DNA of 64,000 bases from the NCBI RefSeq assembly GCF_003144115.1, contig NW_020312017.1, positions 1-64,000 of the forward strand. Direction: 5' to 3'. Positions 13,585-26,000 of this stretch are shown piece after piece. A model generated the notes under the pieces. That model was given only the letters and a program-made list of their open reading frames with translations, was not told the origin of the DNA and made no database searches. This DNA comes from Tilletiopsis washingtonensis (Eukaryota; Basidiomycota; Exobasidiomycetes; Entylomatales). Made by a program: the position numbers and the translations under genes. Numbering within the stretch: the stretch's first letter is position 1; each line of letters starts with the position of its first letter.

Positions 13585-13912
13585 GTTGCGGTTGTCGCGC
13601 GACAGCGGCAGCTCTTCGCCGTCGTAGATGAGCTCACGGCGGCGGGCTCACCCGCACAGGCCTCGCCCCCGCGCGACGCTAAGAATCTTCACCCTTGTGT
13701 CACTCTTTCAAGCCAAAGCAATGCCCCGCGCCTCTTCGGAAGGCCACTCCTCTCGTAAGTCGACGAACACAAATATCAACAGCGTGATACATTAAGCCTC
13801 GAGCGGCAGCAGAATTCGTGCCCGGCGGCGCATGAAGCTGACACACGCCGGCTGTGTGTTGTGGCCGGCCGCGTCTAGCGGTCGCCTCGGTGCATCTCTA
13901 TCGCTTGACACT
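13585..13912. other. Spacer between SEC18 and the small orphan gene
   Basis: This 328-bp stretch is locally poorer in GC (about 13690-13800) and holds no convincing gene. It may contain the 3' region of SEC18 and an upstream exon of the orphan gene. Confidence 0.4.
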
Positions 13913-16900
13913 TCAGAAGCCCGCATTGAGCGCTCCCGTCAGCTTGTCGGCCGGGTCTGGTGCGGGAAGATATCAGCTTGTGGGCAAAGAGCCGAAGACA
14001 CGCATCGCGTCTCACCGGAGTCAAGGCGTGCCATCTCGATCTCGGACAGAAGCTGTGTCGCCGACGGTCAGCAGACTGGCGCGCTAGCGCAACGCTGCCA
14101 CGCACCTTCTTGATGCCTATGTTCAGCCGCCCGCTCTCTTCGATGCCGGCGCTCTGCAGCAGGCTCATGCAGCGGTCATGCTCGGCCTGCGACTGGAACA
14201 GGCCCGTCTCGCGCACGACGTGGTCGACGGAGCGCAGGCTCGTGATGGCCGGCACGCGGATGTCGGCCAGGAACGCGTCGGCGAGGTCCATGTCGACGAG
14301 CATCGGCCGGTTCGACGTGGTGGCCAGCACCAGCAGCCGGCGGTCCTGCGCGGCGGGAAGCACATCAGCCGGCGCGGGCGGGCCAGCAGCTCGCCACAGG
14401 TGCTCACCTTTGGCGGCTTCTTGCCCAGCAGCACGCTCAGCGCCTGCAGCACCGGGTTCGAGAAGCGCGGGCCGATGGGCACCCACTCGACGATCTTCTC
14501 GATCGAGTCGACGACGATGATGCTCATCGGCGACTTGTACGAGTCGTTGAAGACCTTGTTGAGGTAGGCGATCTTCTGCGCCTCGCCCATGCCCACCATG
14601 TTCTCGGGCGAGACGAGCTTGATGAAGGGGAACGACGAGGCCATGGCCATCGTCGCCGCCAGCGCCGTCTTGCCCGAGCCCGGCGGGCCTGCGGCAGAGT
14701 CAGCATGCGAGCGGCTCGGCGTGGCGGCAGCGTAGCGCACCGTGCAGAAGAGCCGTGACGAGCGGTGTGCGTGTGCTGGAGCGCACCTGCTCGACGCGCA
14801 GCTGGCCGTCTCGCAGAATGACCTGCATCAAACAGAGTCAGTGCCAAGCGCGGCTTCCGCAGCCAGGCTGCACCTACGTCAATGTGCGGCGCAAAGTGCA
14901 TGATGCCGTTCGAGACGACCTGCTGCAGCTCCTCCTCGGCCACGCCAAACGCCGGCTGCACCTCGTCGAGCGCGTGCATAAAGTCGTCGCGGTTGACACG
15001 CATGCCCTCGACGTCGTCGCTGATGCCGGCCATCGTGCCGACCTTGACGTGCCGGTTGAAGGCAAACGACGTGGCGCTCTTGACGAGGCCGGCAATCTCG
15101 GCGCCCGAGAAGTTCTTCGTCTGCGCCGCCAGCTCGTCGAGGTCGACGTCGTCGTCCATCACGCCGTTGGTGCGCATCTTGTTCGTCTGGATCGAGATGA
15201 TCTGCCGCCGCCCGTGCTCGTCGGGGAGGTTGATCTCCATGTGCACCTCGAGACGGCCGGGACGCAGCAGCGCCTCGTCGATCATGTCGAGGCGGTTCGT
15301 CATGCCGATGAGCAGGATGTTGTTGAGCTGGTCGACGCCGTCCATCTGCGCGCACAGCCGCTCAGCAAAGCATACCGCTGCGACATGCGCCGCGACGCAC
15401 CTTGGACAGCAGCTGGTTCACCACCGAGTCGCCCACGCCCGTGCCGCCGCCCGTCGAGCCACGCTGCTTGCAGATCGCGTCGAGCTCGTCGAAGATGATG
15501 ATGTGCAGGCCAGACTCGTCGCCCTTGGCTTTGTACTGCGGAGAGTGCATCAGTGAGGCGCACCACTTGGCTGCACACTGCCGCCCTCACCTCCTTCTCG
15601 GCGTCGGCAAAGAGCTTGCGGACGTTCTCCTCACTCGCGCCGACGAACTTGTTCAGGATCTCCGGTCCGTTCACAATCTTCGGCTCACGCGCGTTGAGCA
15701 TCTTGCCGATCTGCCGCGCCATGAGCGTCTTGCCCGTGCCGGGCGGGCCAAAGAGCAGGATTCCCTTGACGTGCTGGATGCCCAGCTTCTCCACGAGCGC
15801 GGGCGGGAAGATGCGCGACGCAAAGGCGCGGCGGAAGATGGCGCTGAACTCGTTGTCGAGACCGCCAATGCCCATGTCCTCAAACTTGAAGTTCGGCTGC
15901 AAGATGGCGTTCGGCGGCGCGCTGGGCCAGGCAGAGCGTCAGCCGGGTTTCGAGCTGCAGCGCGGGCGTGCCTCACCGCTTGCCGCTGGCCTTGATCTTG
16001 ATGGACGAGTCGCCGGCCTTGATGAAGTTGACCGTGCTCTGCGCCATCAGGATGCCCTTGTCGCTCCGCACGGGCGCAGCACCGCCCGTCGGGGCAGCCT
16101 TTGCGCCCTTGCGGTTCAGCTGCTCGGCCTCAACCACCTCGACGCCCGTGATTACTGCGCGCAGGTTCTGGCCGTGGAATTCAAAGACCAGCAGCTGGCC
16201 GATGGAGAAGATGTGCGACTCGAAGGCCTGCAAGACGCGCCTCAGCAGGAGGCAGAGAAGCAGCGCCGCATGCGCAGACGCACCCGCAGGAAGTTGCGCT
16301 GCATCTCTTCGGCATCGAACGACTCGGCGATCTCGGTGCCCTTGCGGAGGAAGCCGACCTGACAGACGCACGGCGTCAGCCAGCAGCGCTGAGGCGGCCG
16401 TACGCATGCTGCTCCCAGCATTGCCGCAGCAGTCAAAACTCTCACCTCAACATCGAGACTGGCCAGATACACGCCCGAGCCGTGCGCAAAGGGGTCGTAC
16501 GGCTCGGCGCGCACGCTGTGGCCCTGCGCGCTGAGGCCGGCCCACTGGCGCTGCAACAGCGCGGTGCCGAGCGTGCGCGGCTGGATCTGGCCCGTGGTGT
16601 CGGCGCTGTGGCGGTGCGTGAGCAGTGCATCCAGTGCAACCAGCCCCAGGTGCGGCTCACGCAGCAGTAAAGACGAAGCGCCCGTCGACGAGCACATACT
16701 GCGTGCCGCCCCACTCCTGCGCATTGACGACGAGGCAGTTGGACAGCACCAGCGCATCGGGGCACTTGACGATGAGGTGCCCGCCGCCGTGTGCCGGTGC
16801 GGCGGGCTGCTTCTCGGCGGGGTAGCCAGCCGACGAGGCGGGCGGGGCGGTGCGCCGCGGCTCGTAGCCGGCGCCAGCACTGTAGGCCGAGGCGCCGTAG

Positions 16901-17052
16901 CCGGCCGACGGGGCACCGCCAGGCATGTTCGGCGCATAGCCCGCACCGCCCGCGCCGCCCGAGCCATATGCAGCACGGCCTGCGCCGCCAGCAGGTGCGC
17001 CATACGCCGAGCGCTCGGCACCGCCGCCGCCGCCGCGAAGGAAGCCAGCCAT
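13913..17052 (-). CDS. SEC18: Vesicular-fusion ATPase NSF/Sec18
   Basis: This AAA ATPase disassembles SNARE complexes with alpha-SNAP (Sec17) in all secretory and endocytic fusion steps. The protein opens with a Gly/Ala/Tyr-rich tail of about 80 residues ([19 protein letters not shown]), then the N domain ([18 protein letters not shown]). The D1 ATPase shows Walker [16 protein letters not shown] and Walker [16 protein letters not shown], with [20 protein letters not shown] as sensor and arginine-finger region. D2 shows [15 protein letters not shown] and the weak [20 protein letters not shown] box. About a dozen exons are present. The C-terminus ([15 protein letters not shown], intron, [14 protein letters not shown]) was placed by splicing over a GTGAGA...CAG intron; reading through it gives a poorer tail. 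The start is supported by a CT-rich leader. Confidence 0.95.
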
Positions 17053-17364
17053 CGGTGATGCGCGGCGCGATGGATGCGCGGGTGAGAGGGCGAGGCTTGT
17101 ACGCCTGGGGTGTGAGGGGAGGGGGGGAAGGTGGCGTGCAGCGTCTGTGGGGCGATTAAAGCTTGGGTGAAAGAGCAGGACGGGAGTCAAGGTGTGTCGG
17201 CCTGGCTGAGTGACAAGAGCGAGGTGGTGGTAGAGGGGAAGGCAGCGGCAGGCACGGGCCAACGCTGCCTGCTGCAAGGCAGGCCGCGTGCACCTGCACG
17301 CCGCCTGTGCTGCTCTCTGAGCCTCCAGCGCGTCGCCGCGCGGCGGCGCAGCTTGCCCCTCGGC

Positions 17365-17490
17365 GCCGCTGCAACCTGCACCTGACAGCTGCTCCAATAC
17401 GGCACTGAAAGCTGACGAACAGCTTAAGCAGTGGCAGCATAGGATTTTGAGCCCAACATGGGCTCGACGGTGCTGCACAAGCGGCCGACT
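17365..17490. repeat. Diverged direct repeat, copy 1
   Basis: Aligned by eye with 17569-17700 at roughly three-quarters identity with few gaps. Shared blocks include a GACAGCTGCT-like block, AGCTTAAGCAGTGGCAGCAT (AGCTTCAGCAGTAGCAGCAT in copy 2), ATTTTGAGC and a final CGGCCGA. Confidence 0.6.
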
Positions 17491-17568
17491 GGAGCACCCT
17501 TCGTGCCGGCCGTCGCCTGAAGAATGCCTCCGCGCCGCGCGCGCCGTCGCTTCTCATCCAGTCGAGCT

Positions 17569-17700
17569 TTCCGCCACTGCAGCCCAACAGCTGCTTCGGT
17601 ACAGCATTCTGAAGTCGGCTTGATAGCTTCAGCAGTAGCAGCATGGCATTTTGAGCTCCATAGGTGGGCTGGGTGGTGCCTACAAGTACGTAGCGGCCCG
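17569..17700. repeat. Diverged direct repeat, copy 2
   Basis: Second copy of the repeat at 17365-17490, offset by about 205-210 bases in the same orientation. I saw no other clear copy in the window. Confidence 0.6.
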
Positions 17701-17858
17701 ATGAGAGCCCACGTCCTGCTGCAGCCAGGACGCAAGCGAAGGCCGAGTCCCGGAGACCGCAGCTGGAGCCTCACTGCTGACGCAGCTCTATCTCTGCTAG
17801 CCCGACGGCCAGCTCACGACCACCACCTCCCTTCGCCTTCCCCTGCCCTGCTGCCGCC

Positions 17859-19466
17859 ATGGACCTCGCCTACAATGCCCTGTGAGTGCCCGCAGTCAGC
17901 GTGCTGTGCGCGACACATGTCTCATCGCACGCCGGCCCCTGCGCCGCCCCCTCCACATAGCGACCGGGGCTACATTCCCGACTTCGCCCTGGTGAGCTGG
18001 GGTGCCGAGCGCTGCGACGGCACGCAGACTGACGCCGCTGCAGCGACGAGCGATCCGCGCCCTGAACGCCCAGCGCATCGCCTCGCTCATCAAGCCGTCG
18101 CCCTCGTACGGCGCGCACATTGCGGCGAAGCTCGAGTACGTGCGCTCGCTCAAGAACCGCGAGATTGCCATCAAGACGGCGCAGGCCAACGAGCAGCACT
18201 ACGAGGTCGACACGGAGTTTATGCTGAGTGCGCTCGGCAAGAACGCCAAGTACTCGTGCTGCCTGTACGAGACGGGCAAGGAGACGCTCGACGAGGCCGA
18301 GGGTGAGTGCGGCGCGGGCGCATCTGGGCGTGCCCCGCACCGGCTGACCGCGCCGCGCAGAGGCCATGCTCAACTCGTACGCGGCAAAGGCCAAGCTGCG
18401 CGACGGCCAGGCCATGCTGGACCTCGGCTGCGGCTGGGGCTCGCTCTCGCTCTGGCTGGCGGCGCGCTATCCCTCGTCGCAGATCACGGCGCTCTCCAAC
18501 TCGCGCACACAAAAGCTGCACATCGACGCGACGGCAAAGCAGCGTGGTCTGACGAACCTGACCGTCGTGACGGGCGATGTGAAGGAGCACCAGTTCAAGG
18601 AGGAGAGCTTCGATCGCATTCTCAGCATCGAGATGTTCGAGCATGTGCGTGCCGCCGGCGGGCCAAGGGTGGCGGGCGCTGATGCACGTGCCCTCGCCAG
18701 ATGAAGAACTACGCGCTGCTCTTTGAGAAGGTCGCGACGTGGCTGAAGCGCACGCCGAAGGACGCCAGCGCAGACGACAAGGCCCTGCTCTTCATCCACA
18801 TCTTCTGCCACCGCACGACGCCATACCACTTTGAGGAGGGCGACGGCTGGATGACGAAGCACTTCTTCGAGGGTGCGTCCTGCGCGCATGACTGCGTTCG
18901 TGCTCGGTGCTGATCCCCTGCTGCAGGTGGCACTATGCCCAGTCACGACCTCTTCGTGAGCGCAGCCGCCGGCAACTTTGGCGGGCCATCGCTGACGCTG
19001 GGCATTGCAGCTGCACTTTCAGAAGGACGTGGTGCTCGAGGAGATGTGGTGGTGAGCACCGCCGCGCTGCATGCGCCGTCGCGCTCGCTCACATGCGCTC
19101 GCACTAGGCTCAACGGCAAGCACTACGCCCGCACCTGCGAGGACTGGCTGGCGAAGCAGGACGCCGGCAACAAGGGCGGCAAGTCCATCGCTGCGCTGCG
19201 CAAAGACGCCGAGCGCAAGGGCAATGACCCGCTCGAGGGCGAGAAGACATTCTACCGGTGAGTCGGCGCGCCCCACTCTCTCGGCCCGTCATGCTCTGAC
19301 GCAGCTCCCAGCTTCCGCGTCTTCTACCTTGCGTGCGCCGAGTTCTTTGGCACAAACGACGGCGAGGAGTGGGGCGTGGGTGCGTCCAGATGTGCGACTG
19401 CCGCAGCGCGTGTGCCTAATGCCTCCTCTCCATCCAGGCCACTACCTCTTCTCCCGCAGGGACTAG
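17859..19466 (+). CDS. SAM-dependent methyltransferase, cyclopropane-fatty-acid-synthase/coclaurine N-methyltransferase type
   Basis: The gene begins MDLAYNAL and is split by several short introns; the first two joins give LDRGYIPDFALRRAIRALNAQR. SAM-binding motif I is LDLGCGWGSLSLWLAARYP, followed by ITALSNSRTQ, VVTGDV and the CFA-type acidic box ILSIEMFEHMKNY. Later FIHIFCHRTTPYHFEEGDGWM matches the family, and the C-terminus FRVFYLACAEFFG plus WGVGHYLFSRRD is typical of eukaryotic members. Bacterial CFA synthases methylenate membrane lipids, while the plant relatives N-methylate alkaloids; fungal homologues of this type have no firmly assigned substrate that I can infer from sequence. The N-terminal helical region before motif I also fits this family. 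The last exon is short and ends RRD. Confidence 0.85.
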
Positions 19467-20387
19467 AGGGAGCAGATGGCCAATGCAATCGCTTTTGCCC
19501 ACAGCACCTGGTGCAGAGCCTGTACCGCCTCTGCTGACGATACACATAGGTGGCAGCAGCACCAGCAGCTGATAAGTCCCAGGTGCTGCCCTGCGGTGCT
19601 CGAACAGAGTCGTTCCCTTTCTTGCCCAACAGGCACGGCCGCAGCGTCACCTCGGTCGAGCTTCCGTGAGGATGGCTAGTCACCGCTGACCGCTCGGGTC
19701 CCCTCATCGTGGCTCCGTCTGGGCTGCGTTTGTTCCTGAGTCGAGCGCAGTCAACCCGGCTCCTATCCGGCCAACATCAAGTGGCCAGCACAGCATCCAT
19801 TTTCCCGCACGGACCCTCGGCTGCAGGTACGTTTCTGCGCACTCCGCGCGCCGTTTCGACCTGGCCTGCCCCCGCAGTGCTGCACGAGGCATCCGTGTGA
19901 CTTCGCGCGATTCCGCCACGTACAGGAAGGGACCTAGCCAAGCGAAAGGATCCCGCAACGCTCTGCGCCTCCCTCTTGGCGAAGGTTCACCTCCAGGCCC
20001 CTGTCTACCAACATCAGGGAGCGAGCCGCGGAGCAAATGAAGGCGCAGCGGCGGGCGGAAGACGGGCGGCGGCAACGAGCGCGCAGCTGCCTCCGCTCTT
20101 GCGTCATCCTTGCCAAAGGACCGTCTCCTCTGCTCACCTGTTCCCGTCCTGCGAGCTGCATCTGCACCTGTCGATGTCGAAGGACACAACACGCAACGAG
20201 CTGCGCACGTTTGTCCCACTCTGGCCTCCACTCTGAGCCTCGATGCAGCTTACTCGACGGAAGCGCCCCTCAGCACGCCGACGGCTCACGCTCCCGTTTG
20301 GCAGCTCTCACCTCTTACGTCCTCTCCTCATCCCCTTGCGCCTGTCGCACTCGCTCCAGCCTCGCCCTACTTCGCCAGCCATCTGCG
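19467..20387. other. Intergenic region downstream of the methyltransferase
   Basis: No gene is supported in 921 bases. The last 110 bases before 20388 are pyrimidine-rich, which favours 20388 as the next start although the frame is open from 20037. Confidence 0.45.
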
Positions 20388-23029
20388 ATGCCCACTACCC
20401 TTCGCCGCCTCTTCCGCGAGCGAGGGCCTGGCCGCTCGCATTGTCACACGCCCACTGATGGCGCAGTCGGCGCAAAGACACAGGCATCCTCGCCGCCAAA
20501 CGACCGGCCTGACTTCACGAGCATCGAAGACAAGGCGCCGCCGCAGCAGCAGCTGCTACAGGACAGCGTCTACGTGCCAGACAGCCGGGCCGCGTCCCTG
20601 CTGAGAAGCAGCAGCAAGCCGACGACGTGGCGCCAGCGGCTGCTGCGCGTCTCGTCGACACGCCGCTCCGGCGCCTCGCCTCCAGAGACGGCAGCGGCAA
20701 GGACAGAACGCACTCGCGCACGCCTCCAGTCAGCGCCCGACCAGCCGGTGCCTCGCGCCGAGCAGCCGCGAACGCCTTTGACACCGGGCAGGAAGCGCGC
20801 TAGCACCGACGCCACGCCATCCCTGAAGCGCAGCGTCTCGGCGAGATCAGACGAGCGGCGTGCCCGCCCGGGCGATGCGCTCCCTCGGCATGACAAGCAC
20901 AGCCGTGCCGTCGGGCGCCAGGCGTCGGATCCGTTCGCGGCCCTCCCGATGCTCCCTGCCTGGCAGACGGATGCGCGTGTGCCGAGCCTGCGGGGCGACG
21001 AATCCTTTCTGCGCTGCGCCAGCTCGCCACGCACCACGTCCCCCGTGGTTTCCCCTAGCATCGCCCGAGTCATTCATCGCGACTACGCTTTTCCCTCGAT
21101 GCCGGCGCCCGACCACGGCGAGGATGGCGCGCCGCCGCCGCCGGGCGTAGACGCAGAGTGGGACGAAGTGCGCGGCCAGGCGCAAGCAAAGATTGCCTCC
21201 TGGAGAGCGGTGAGCCCTGCTGTTGGCGCATCAAGGGCCAAGGCCCGCACCTGCGCTAATCCTTCGCACAGCGCATGCAAACGGGCGGCTCCGAGTCCTC
21301 GGCCGAACCATGCACCGAGCGCATCCGCATGCTTCCGCCGCTGAGCCGGCCTTCGACGCTCAAGGGCGACGGTCCAGTCTCCGGCGACAACGCGGAGAGC
21401 TGCGCCACCTCCCTACTGCAGCAGCAGCTGCTTGCGCTGCTCACACACGACGAGGTGCTGGCAGCCGCGGCCGCGACCGCCGTGCCAGATGCCGTCGACC
21501 GGGCAGGCGCGATCCGTCGGATCAGCGTAATCCAGCCGCCCCGCGGAGACGCTGTGCAACGGCTGGAGACGCTGTTCCGACGTGCACTTCAGCAGCCACG
21601 GGCCAGCCTCGGTGCCTCGGAGAGCGCATCGACGACAGCACCGGGTGAAGCAGTGCTCGGACACGACACGCCCGACCGGCGCGGCACGCTGGAACTCATT
21701 CAAAGCCCAAACATGTCGGAGGCGCCAAGCACTGCGCTGGACTCCGACGCCTTGTGCTCTCGTCTGCCTGACTTGGAGAGCGAACAGGAGCTCTGGCGGA
21801 AGCATGCCGCTCGTCGTCTGGTCGACGGCGGCCGAAAGCCCAGCAAGCACGACCAGCGGCACGCTTCCGGGCGTGCAGAGCCACCACACAGGGCGGAAGA
21901 TCCTGCCGTCGACCCAGCGCAGCGTGCAGCGACGAGTGCAAAACAGGCTTTGCAGCGGCAGCAGAGCCACGCCGGACCTCCTGCGCCGGCGGACCACTCC
22001 GTCCCGAGTCGGCGCCAGCAGCGCAGTGTCTCGCTGCAGTACTTGCCCGCCGGCGCCCGCGCTCACGCCGAAGCTGATGCCGCAAGCACCACGCTCGGCG
22101 AGACAGCGCTCGGCACACCCACAGTACTCTATTCCAGCCTACCGCGCAATGCAGCGAGACCCAGAGGGCACTCGCCGTCCGGCGCCGAGCAGCGCACACA
22201 GACCAGTGCCCCGCTGCGCCATCTCCCGTCTGCGAGAGACGAGCCCGGACCGACATCAACGCGCATGGAGAGCACGCCGTCACGGGTCAGGCTCTGGCTC
22301 GACACGGCGCCCGTCGCTGCCTGCTCCGCACGGTATGCTGCCAGCGCTACCGCCACGGAGCCCTCGACCTTCGAGCGCCTGGGTCGCTGCGGCTCTACTT
22401 CGCCTTCCGAGCTTACATCGGTCAGCAGGATGCTTCCGAGGACTGCCGACAAGAGCAGAGCGCACGAGCGTCAAGTGTCGCCGCCACAAGCCTTGCACGA
22501 CACCGGCAAGGCTAGCGATGAGGCACTGCAGCTGCATGTGCGGGCCGCAGACTCTCACCGCTCTCGCCAGCATCGCCGCTCTGCCGATCCCGTTGGTCGT
22601 CGCGAAAGCTGGACCCCTCAGGTAGGTAGCGTGTCTCGCTCCTCGCGCTCCCCGCTTGAGCTGCTCTAACACATTGCTGAGCCAGTCGGGCACTCGGCAC
22701 GTTCACAAGCTGGATGACAAGGAGCTCATGATGCTGCTCCGCGGCGTGACGTGAGCATGCGTACCGGCATGGCGCAGCGCGTTCACGATCTGACCTCGCC
22801 CCATCGCAGGCCGTCCAACAAAGCTCCCCCCAAGGAAGCACATCGCTCGAGGGGCCAGGCTTCGGCATCGCCCCATGGGACTGGAGCATCGAAGCGCGGC
22901 AAGCAGGCAACCCCACTCCTCGCCCAGGAATCTCACGAGCGATCCAACACGCGCGACTCGCACGACGCCACAGACGCCGACCGCCTCCGCGCACACATGC
23001 TGCTCTCCACCTGGCTGCAGCAGTGCTGA
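20388..23029 (+). CDS. Hypothetical large, mostly disordered protein
   Basis: I do not recognise this protein. Four exons join in frame: from ATG 20388 to 21209, then after a 62-nt intron (21210-21271) to about 22620, then a short exon with the conserved-looking HKLDDKELMMLLRGV, then a last exon ending STWLQQC at 23029. The total is about 830 residues. It is rich in Ser, Arg, Ala and Pro with many RSxS-like basic phosphosite contexts and TP or SP pairs (PRTPLTPGRKR, SVSARSD). Short possibly ordered islands are AEWDEVRGQAQAKIASWRA, CATSLLQQQLLALLTHDEVL and VQRLETLFRRALQQP. It converges on the RhoGEF gene with a 60-bp gap. A cytoskeletal or polarity role is only a guess. Confidence 0.6.
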
Positions 23030-23089
23030 GATCGAGCAGAAGCAGCACACTCACACATATTCTCTCGCGAGCGCAATCATGATCGTCCA

Positions 23090-26000
23090 TTACTGACTCT
23101 CGCTCGGAAGCAGCCCGTTGCTGACCAGCAGCTTGCGGTAGACGGCCACCTGGCCGCGCTCGAGGTCCAGGTCGCGCTGCAGGGACCTGCGGGAGAGAGC
23201 ATCGTCAGCGGCAGCTGGGCGGCACGGGGCACGCAACGCGCACTTGTTGAGGATCGTGGCCTCGTTGCGCTGTCCCTTGGCGCGCTTGACCTCGGCGCGA
23301 AGCGCGGCGAGCTCGTCGTCGCGCTCGCCCTGCGTGTCGGCCCACATGCCGTCGAGCTCCTCGTTGAATGCCTGTGCCATGCCACGCCTCAGCTATGCAG
23401 GCCTGATGCGAGCCTGTCTGGCTGCACTCACAGCATGAAGCGCCGTGTTCTCCAGGCGGCCGTCTTGCTCGAGCGCAGTCAACAGCTCGCACTTGCGCTC
23501 GAGTACCTGGACCTTGCCACGGAGCGCCTTTGCCTCGCGCGCGTCAGCAGCCAGGGCTTCCAGGCGCGCAGCTGAGGCACCGGCATCCTGCGTTTTCGCC
23601 TGCGGCTTCCTTGCCGCTTCCGCAAGCTGGCGGACGTGCTGCCCCAAGGACTCGACGTCTGCGGTAGCGCTCTTCTCGCGCTCGGCAGCCTCCTCGATCC
23701 AGTCATCGAGGCGCCGCAGCAGACCTTCGACGGTGGCTACACCCACGACACTGCGCTTGAGGCTCGGTGAAGATCGGCTCTGCTGGAGATGAATGGCTCA
23801 GTATTCGTCTGTCTTGAATGCGCAGGGCACGTGCTCACATTCGGACACGCCTCTCGCATGATCTTGTCGCGGTCTGAGCTGCCACCGGACATGGCAGCCC
23901 GCAGCGTGTTGCGGAAGGCCTCGATGTCCAGCTGGAGCTCATCGACCGCTACGAACGCATTCTGCGAGCGCGCAAGCAATCTGGCAAGATGATCCTCTGC
24001 GGTAGTGCTCGGCGCTGCCTCCAGAGGAGTCTCAGACCGCGGTCCAGCGGGGCTGGGACCGCGACTCGAGAGAACGCTGCCGTGACTCGCGCTGCGACAG
24101 AGAGTCTCTCCTCCTGGCGGCTCGTCTGACGGAGGCCCGTAGGAGGCTCGCTTGCTGTTTTGCGCTGCAATACTCTCGTCCGGCGGCAGTCGTCGCTTTG
24201 ATCCAGACACGACGCGGCGAGGAGCTTCGGGCGTGCTGGCCGAGGAGGCGAGGTCGTCGCGTCGACTCGAACCTGGCACGGCCTTGCGCAAGGGAGAAGC
24301 GACGGATTGCTGCCGGTCGTTGAGCTCGGGAAGAACAGGCGTACTGTGCGCCCGCTGTCGGCTGGCATCTTTCCGCGAGGGTGTCATGGGCGAGCCTGAC
24401 GCTAGCTGACGCCCCGAGCCCGATGCGCTGTACCGTGGCGTCAAATCGAAGCTGTTCATGCCAGGCTGGGAGTCGAAGGACTGGTCCGCGAGCTCAGCGC
24501 CGTCCGATGATGCACTCCGGCGAGTGCGCTGCTCGTCTTGCGCAGAGCCGCCGCGACTCAGCGGCACGCCGAGCTTGTGCTGCTGCCCATGTGGGCTCGA
24601 GACCATACGTCCGAGCATATCGCGACTGCCGGCGCTTGTCGCCATCGTCGAGTATGTATGCGCACTGATGCTGCCGTTCTGACTGACACTCGTGCCTCCG
24701 ATGCTGCTGGACTTGCTGTGAGCGCTTCTGTTGCGCCGCGCAGGCGACAGCGAGCCTCCGAATGAGCCATCTGCGCCAAATGCTCCGCGCATGCCGCTAG
24801 GCGTCGCGCTTCCGAACAGGTTGCGACTGAAGCTCTCCAAGCCTTGGGCGACGCGCCCTCGGTGGGAGGGCGTCGAAGGCGCACCCGACTGGGGCGTTCC
24901 GTGCGCCGACGCGGGGCCAAATTCGTCGCGAATGCGCACGGCCTGGGCTGTCATCGCCCGAAGCTGAGATGCAACGTCGCCAATGGGCATCAGCATCCTG
25001 CTGGAGTCTTCCGGCTGGCCCTTGAACGTGGATGTGTAGCTGAGGAGAACACACTCGTCAGCGTGTGGACGGCACGGCTGCGACATGCACGACTCACGAG
25101 CACTCGCCATACTCCTCGTCGATGGAGTGGATGCGCAGGGCAGCGAGCGGCGGCATGGCCTCTGCACCGAACGGCAGCGCATCTGCTCCCCGCAGCGGGT
25201 CGACATGGAGCACGACAGCACTCTGCGCCGCATAGACTGTCAGCCACCTCCGCATCAGCGCTTCTGCCTCGCACCAACTCACCTTCGATGCCTCCGCCAG
25301 GTAGCGCCGCCTCTCGTACACATTCCAGTACACCACCCTCTTCACAGGCTCTTCACCCGGCTGCGCCCGCGCAGGCTGGAGCATGTTGCACCTCACATGG
25401 CTCTTGCCCTCCCGCGCCTTGTACAGCGCTTGCGCGCGCCAGAGATTGTTCAGGAAGCGCGCCTTTTCGCTGCGGGCAGACGAGCCAGCGCCCGCTTCGG
25501 CGCCGGGCCCAAAGCCCGCGCTGGCGCCTGCTGAGCGGCTGGGCGAAGCGGACGGCGCGCACAGCGAGTACGTGTCGTGAGTGGCGTACTGCCGCACCAG
25601 CCGGCTGGTCCACTTCTCGCCGGTAATGTGCGACGGCGCGCGCGAAAAGGCGAGCTGGAAGTCTGAGGTGCGCGGCATCAGCTCCGGCTTGCGGCGGCCC
25701 GGAACCGCGTGCGCAGCTACTCACCCGTGGCGCCAAGATCAGTGGCTCTGACATCCATGAGGTCGATGGTGCCTCTGAAGCCCAGCTCGATGCGCGGTCC
25801 CTTTCCGGCAGCCGACGACGATCCGCTGCGCTCCACGAAAGTGCGCATCTGGTCTGCCAGCTTCGTCAGGTCGTCCAGGCCCACAAGCCGGCGGCCGCAG
25901 CTCGAGGAGCTCGCGCGCTTGACGACGGCGATGCAGTCGTCGAAGAGGAAGAGACTGCAGTGCAGAATCTTGGGCGAGCCGTTCGAGCTCGAGCTGCCCG

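Larger units (their letters stand above)
17053..17858. promoter_or_regulatory. Divergent promoter region of SEC18 and the methyltransferase
   Basis: These 806 bases lie between two head-to-head genes. About 100 bases next to SEC18 are G/A-rich on the plus strand (CT leader of SEC18). The 60 bases before 17859 are CT-rich on the plus strand. A diverged direct duplication lies in the middle (separate entries). No gene is supported. Confidence 0.5.
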
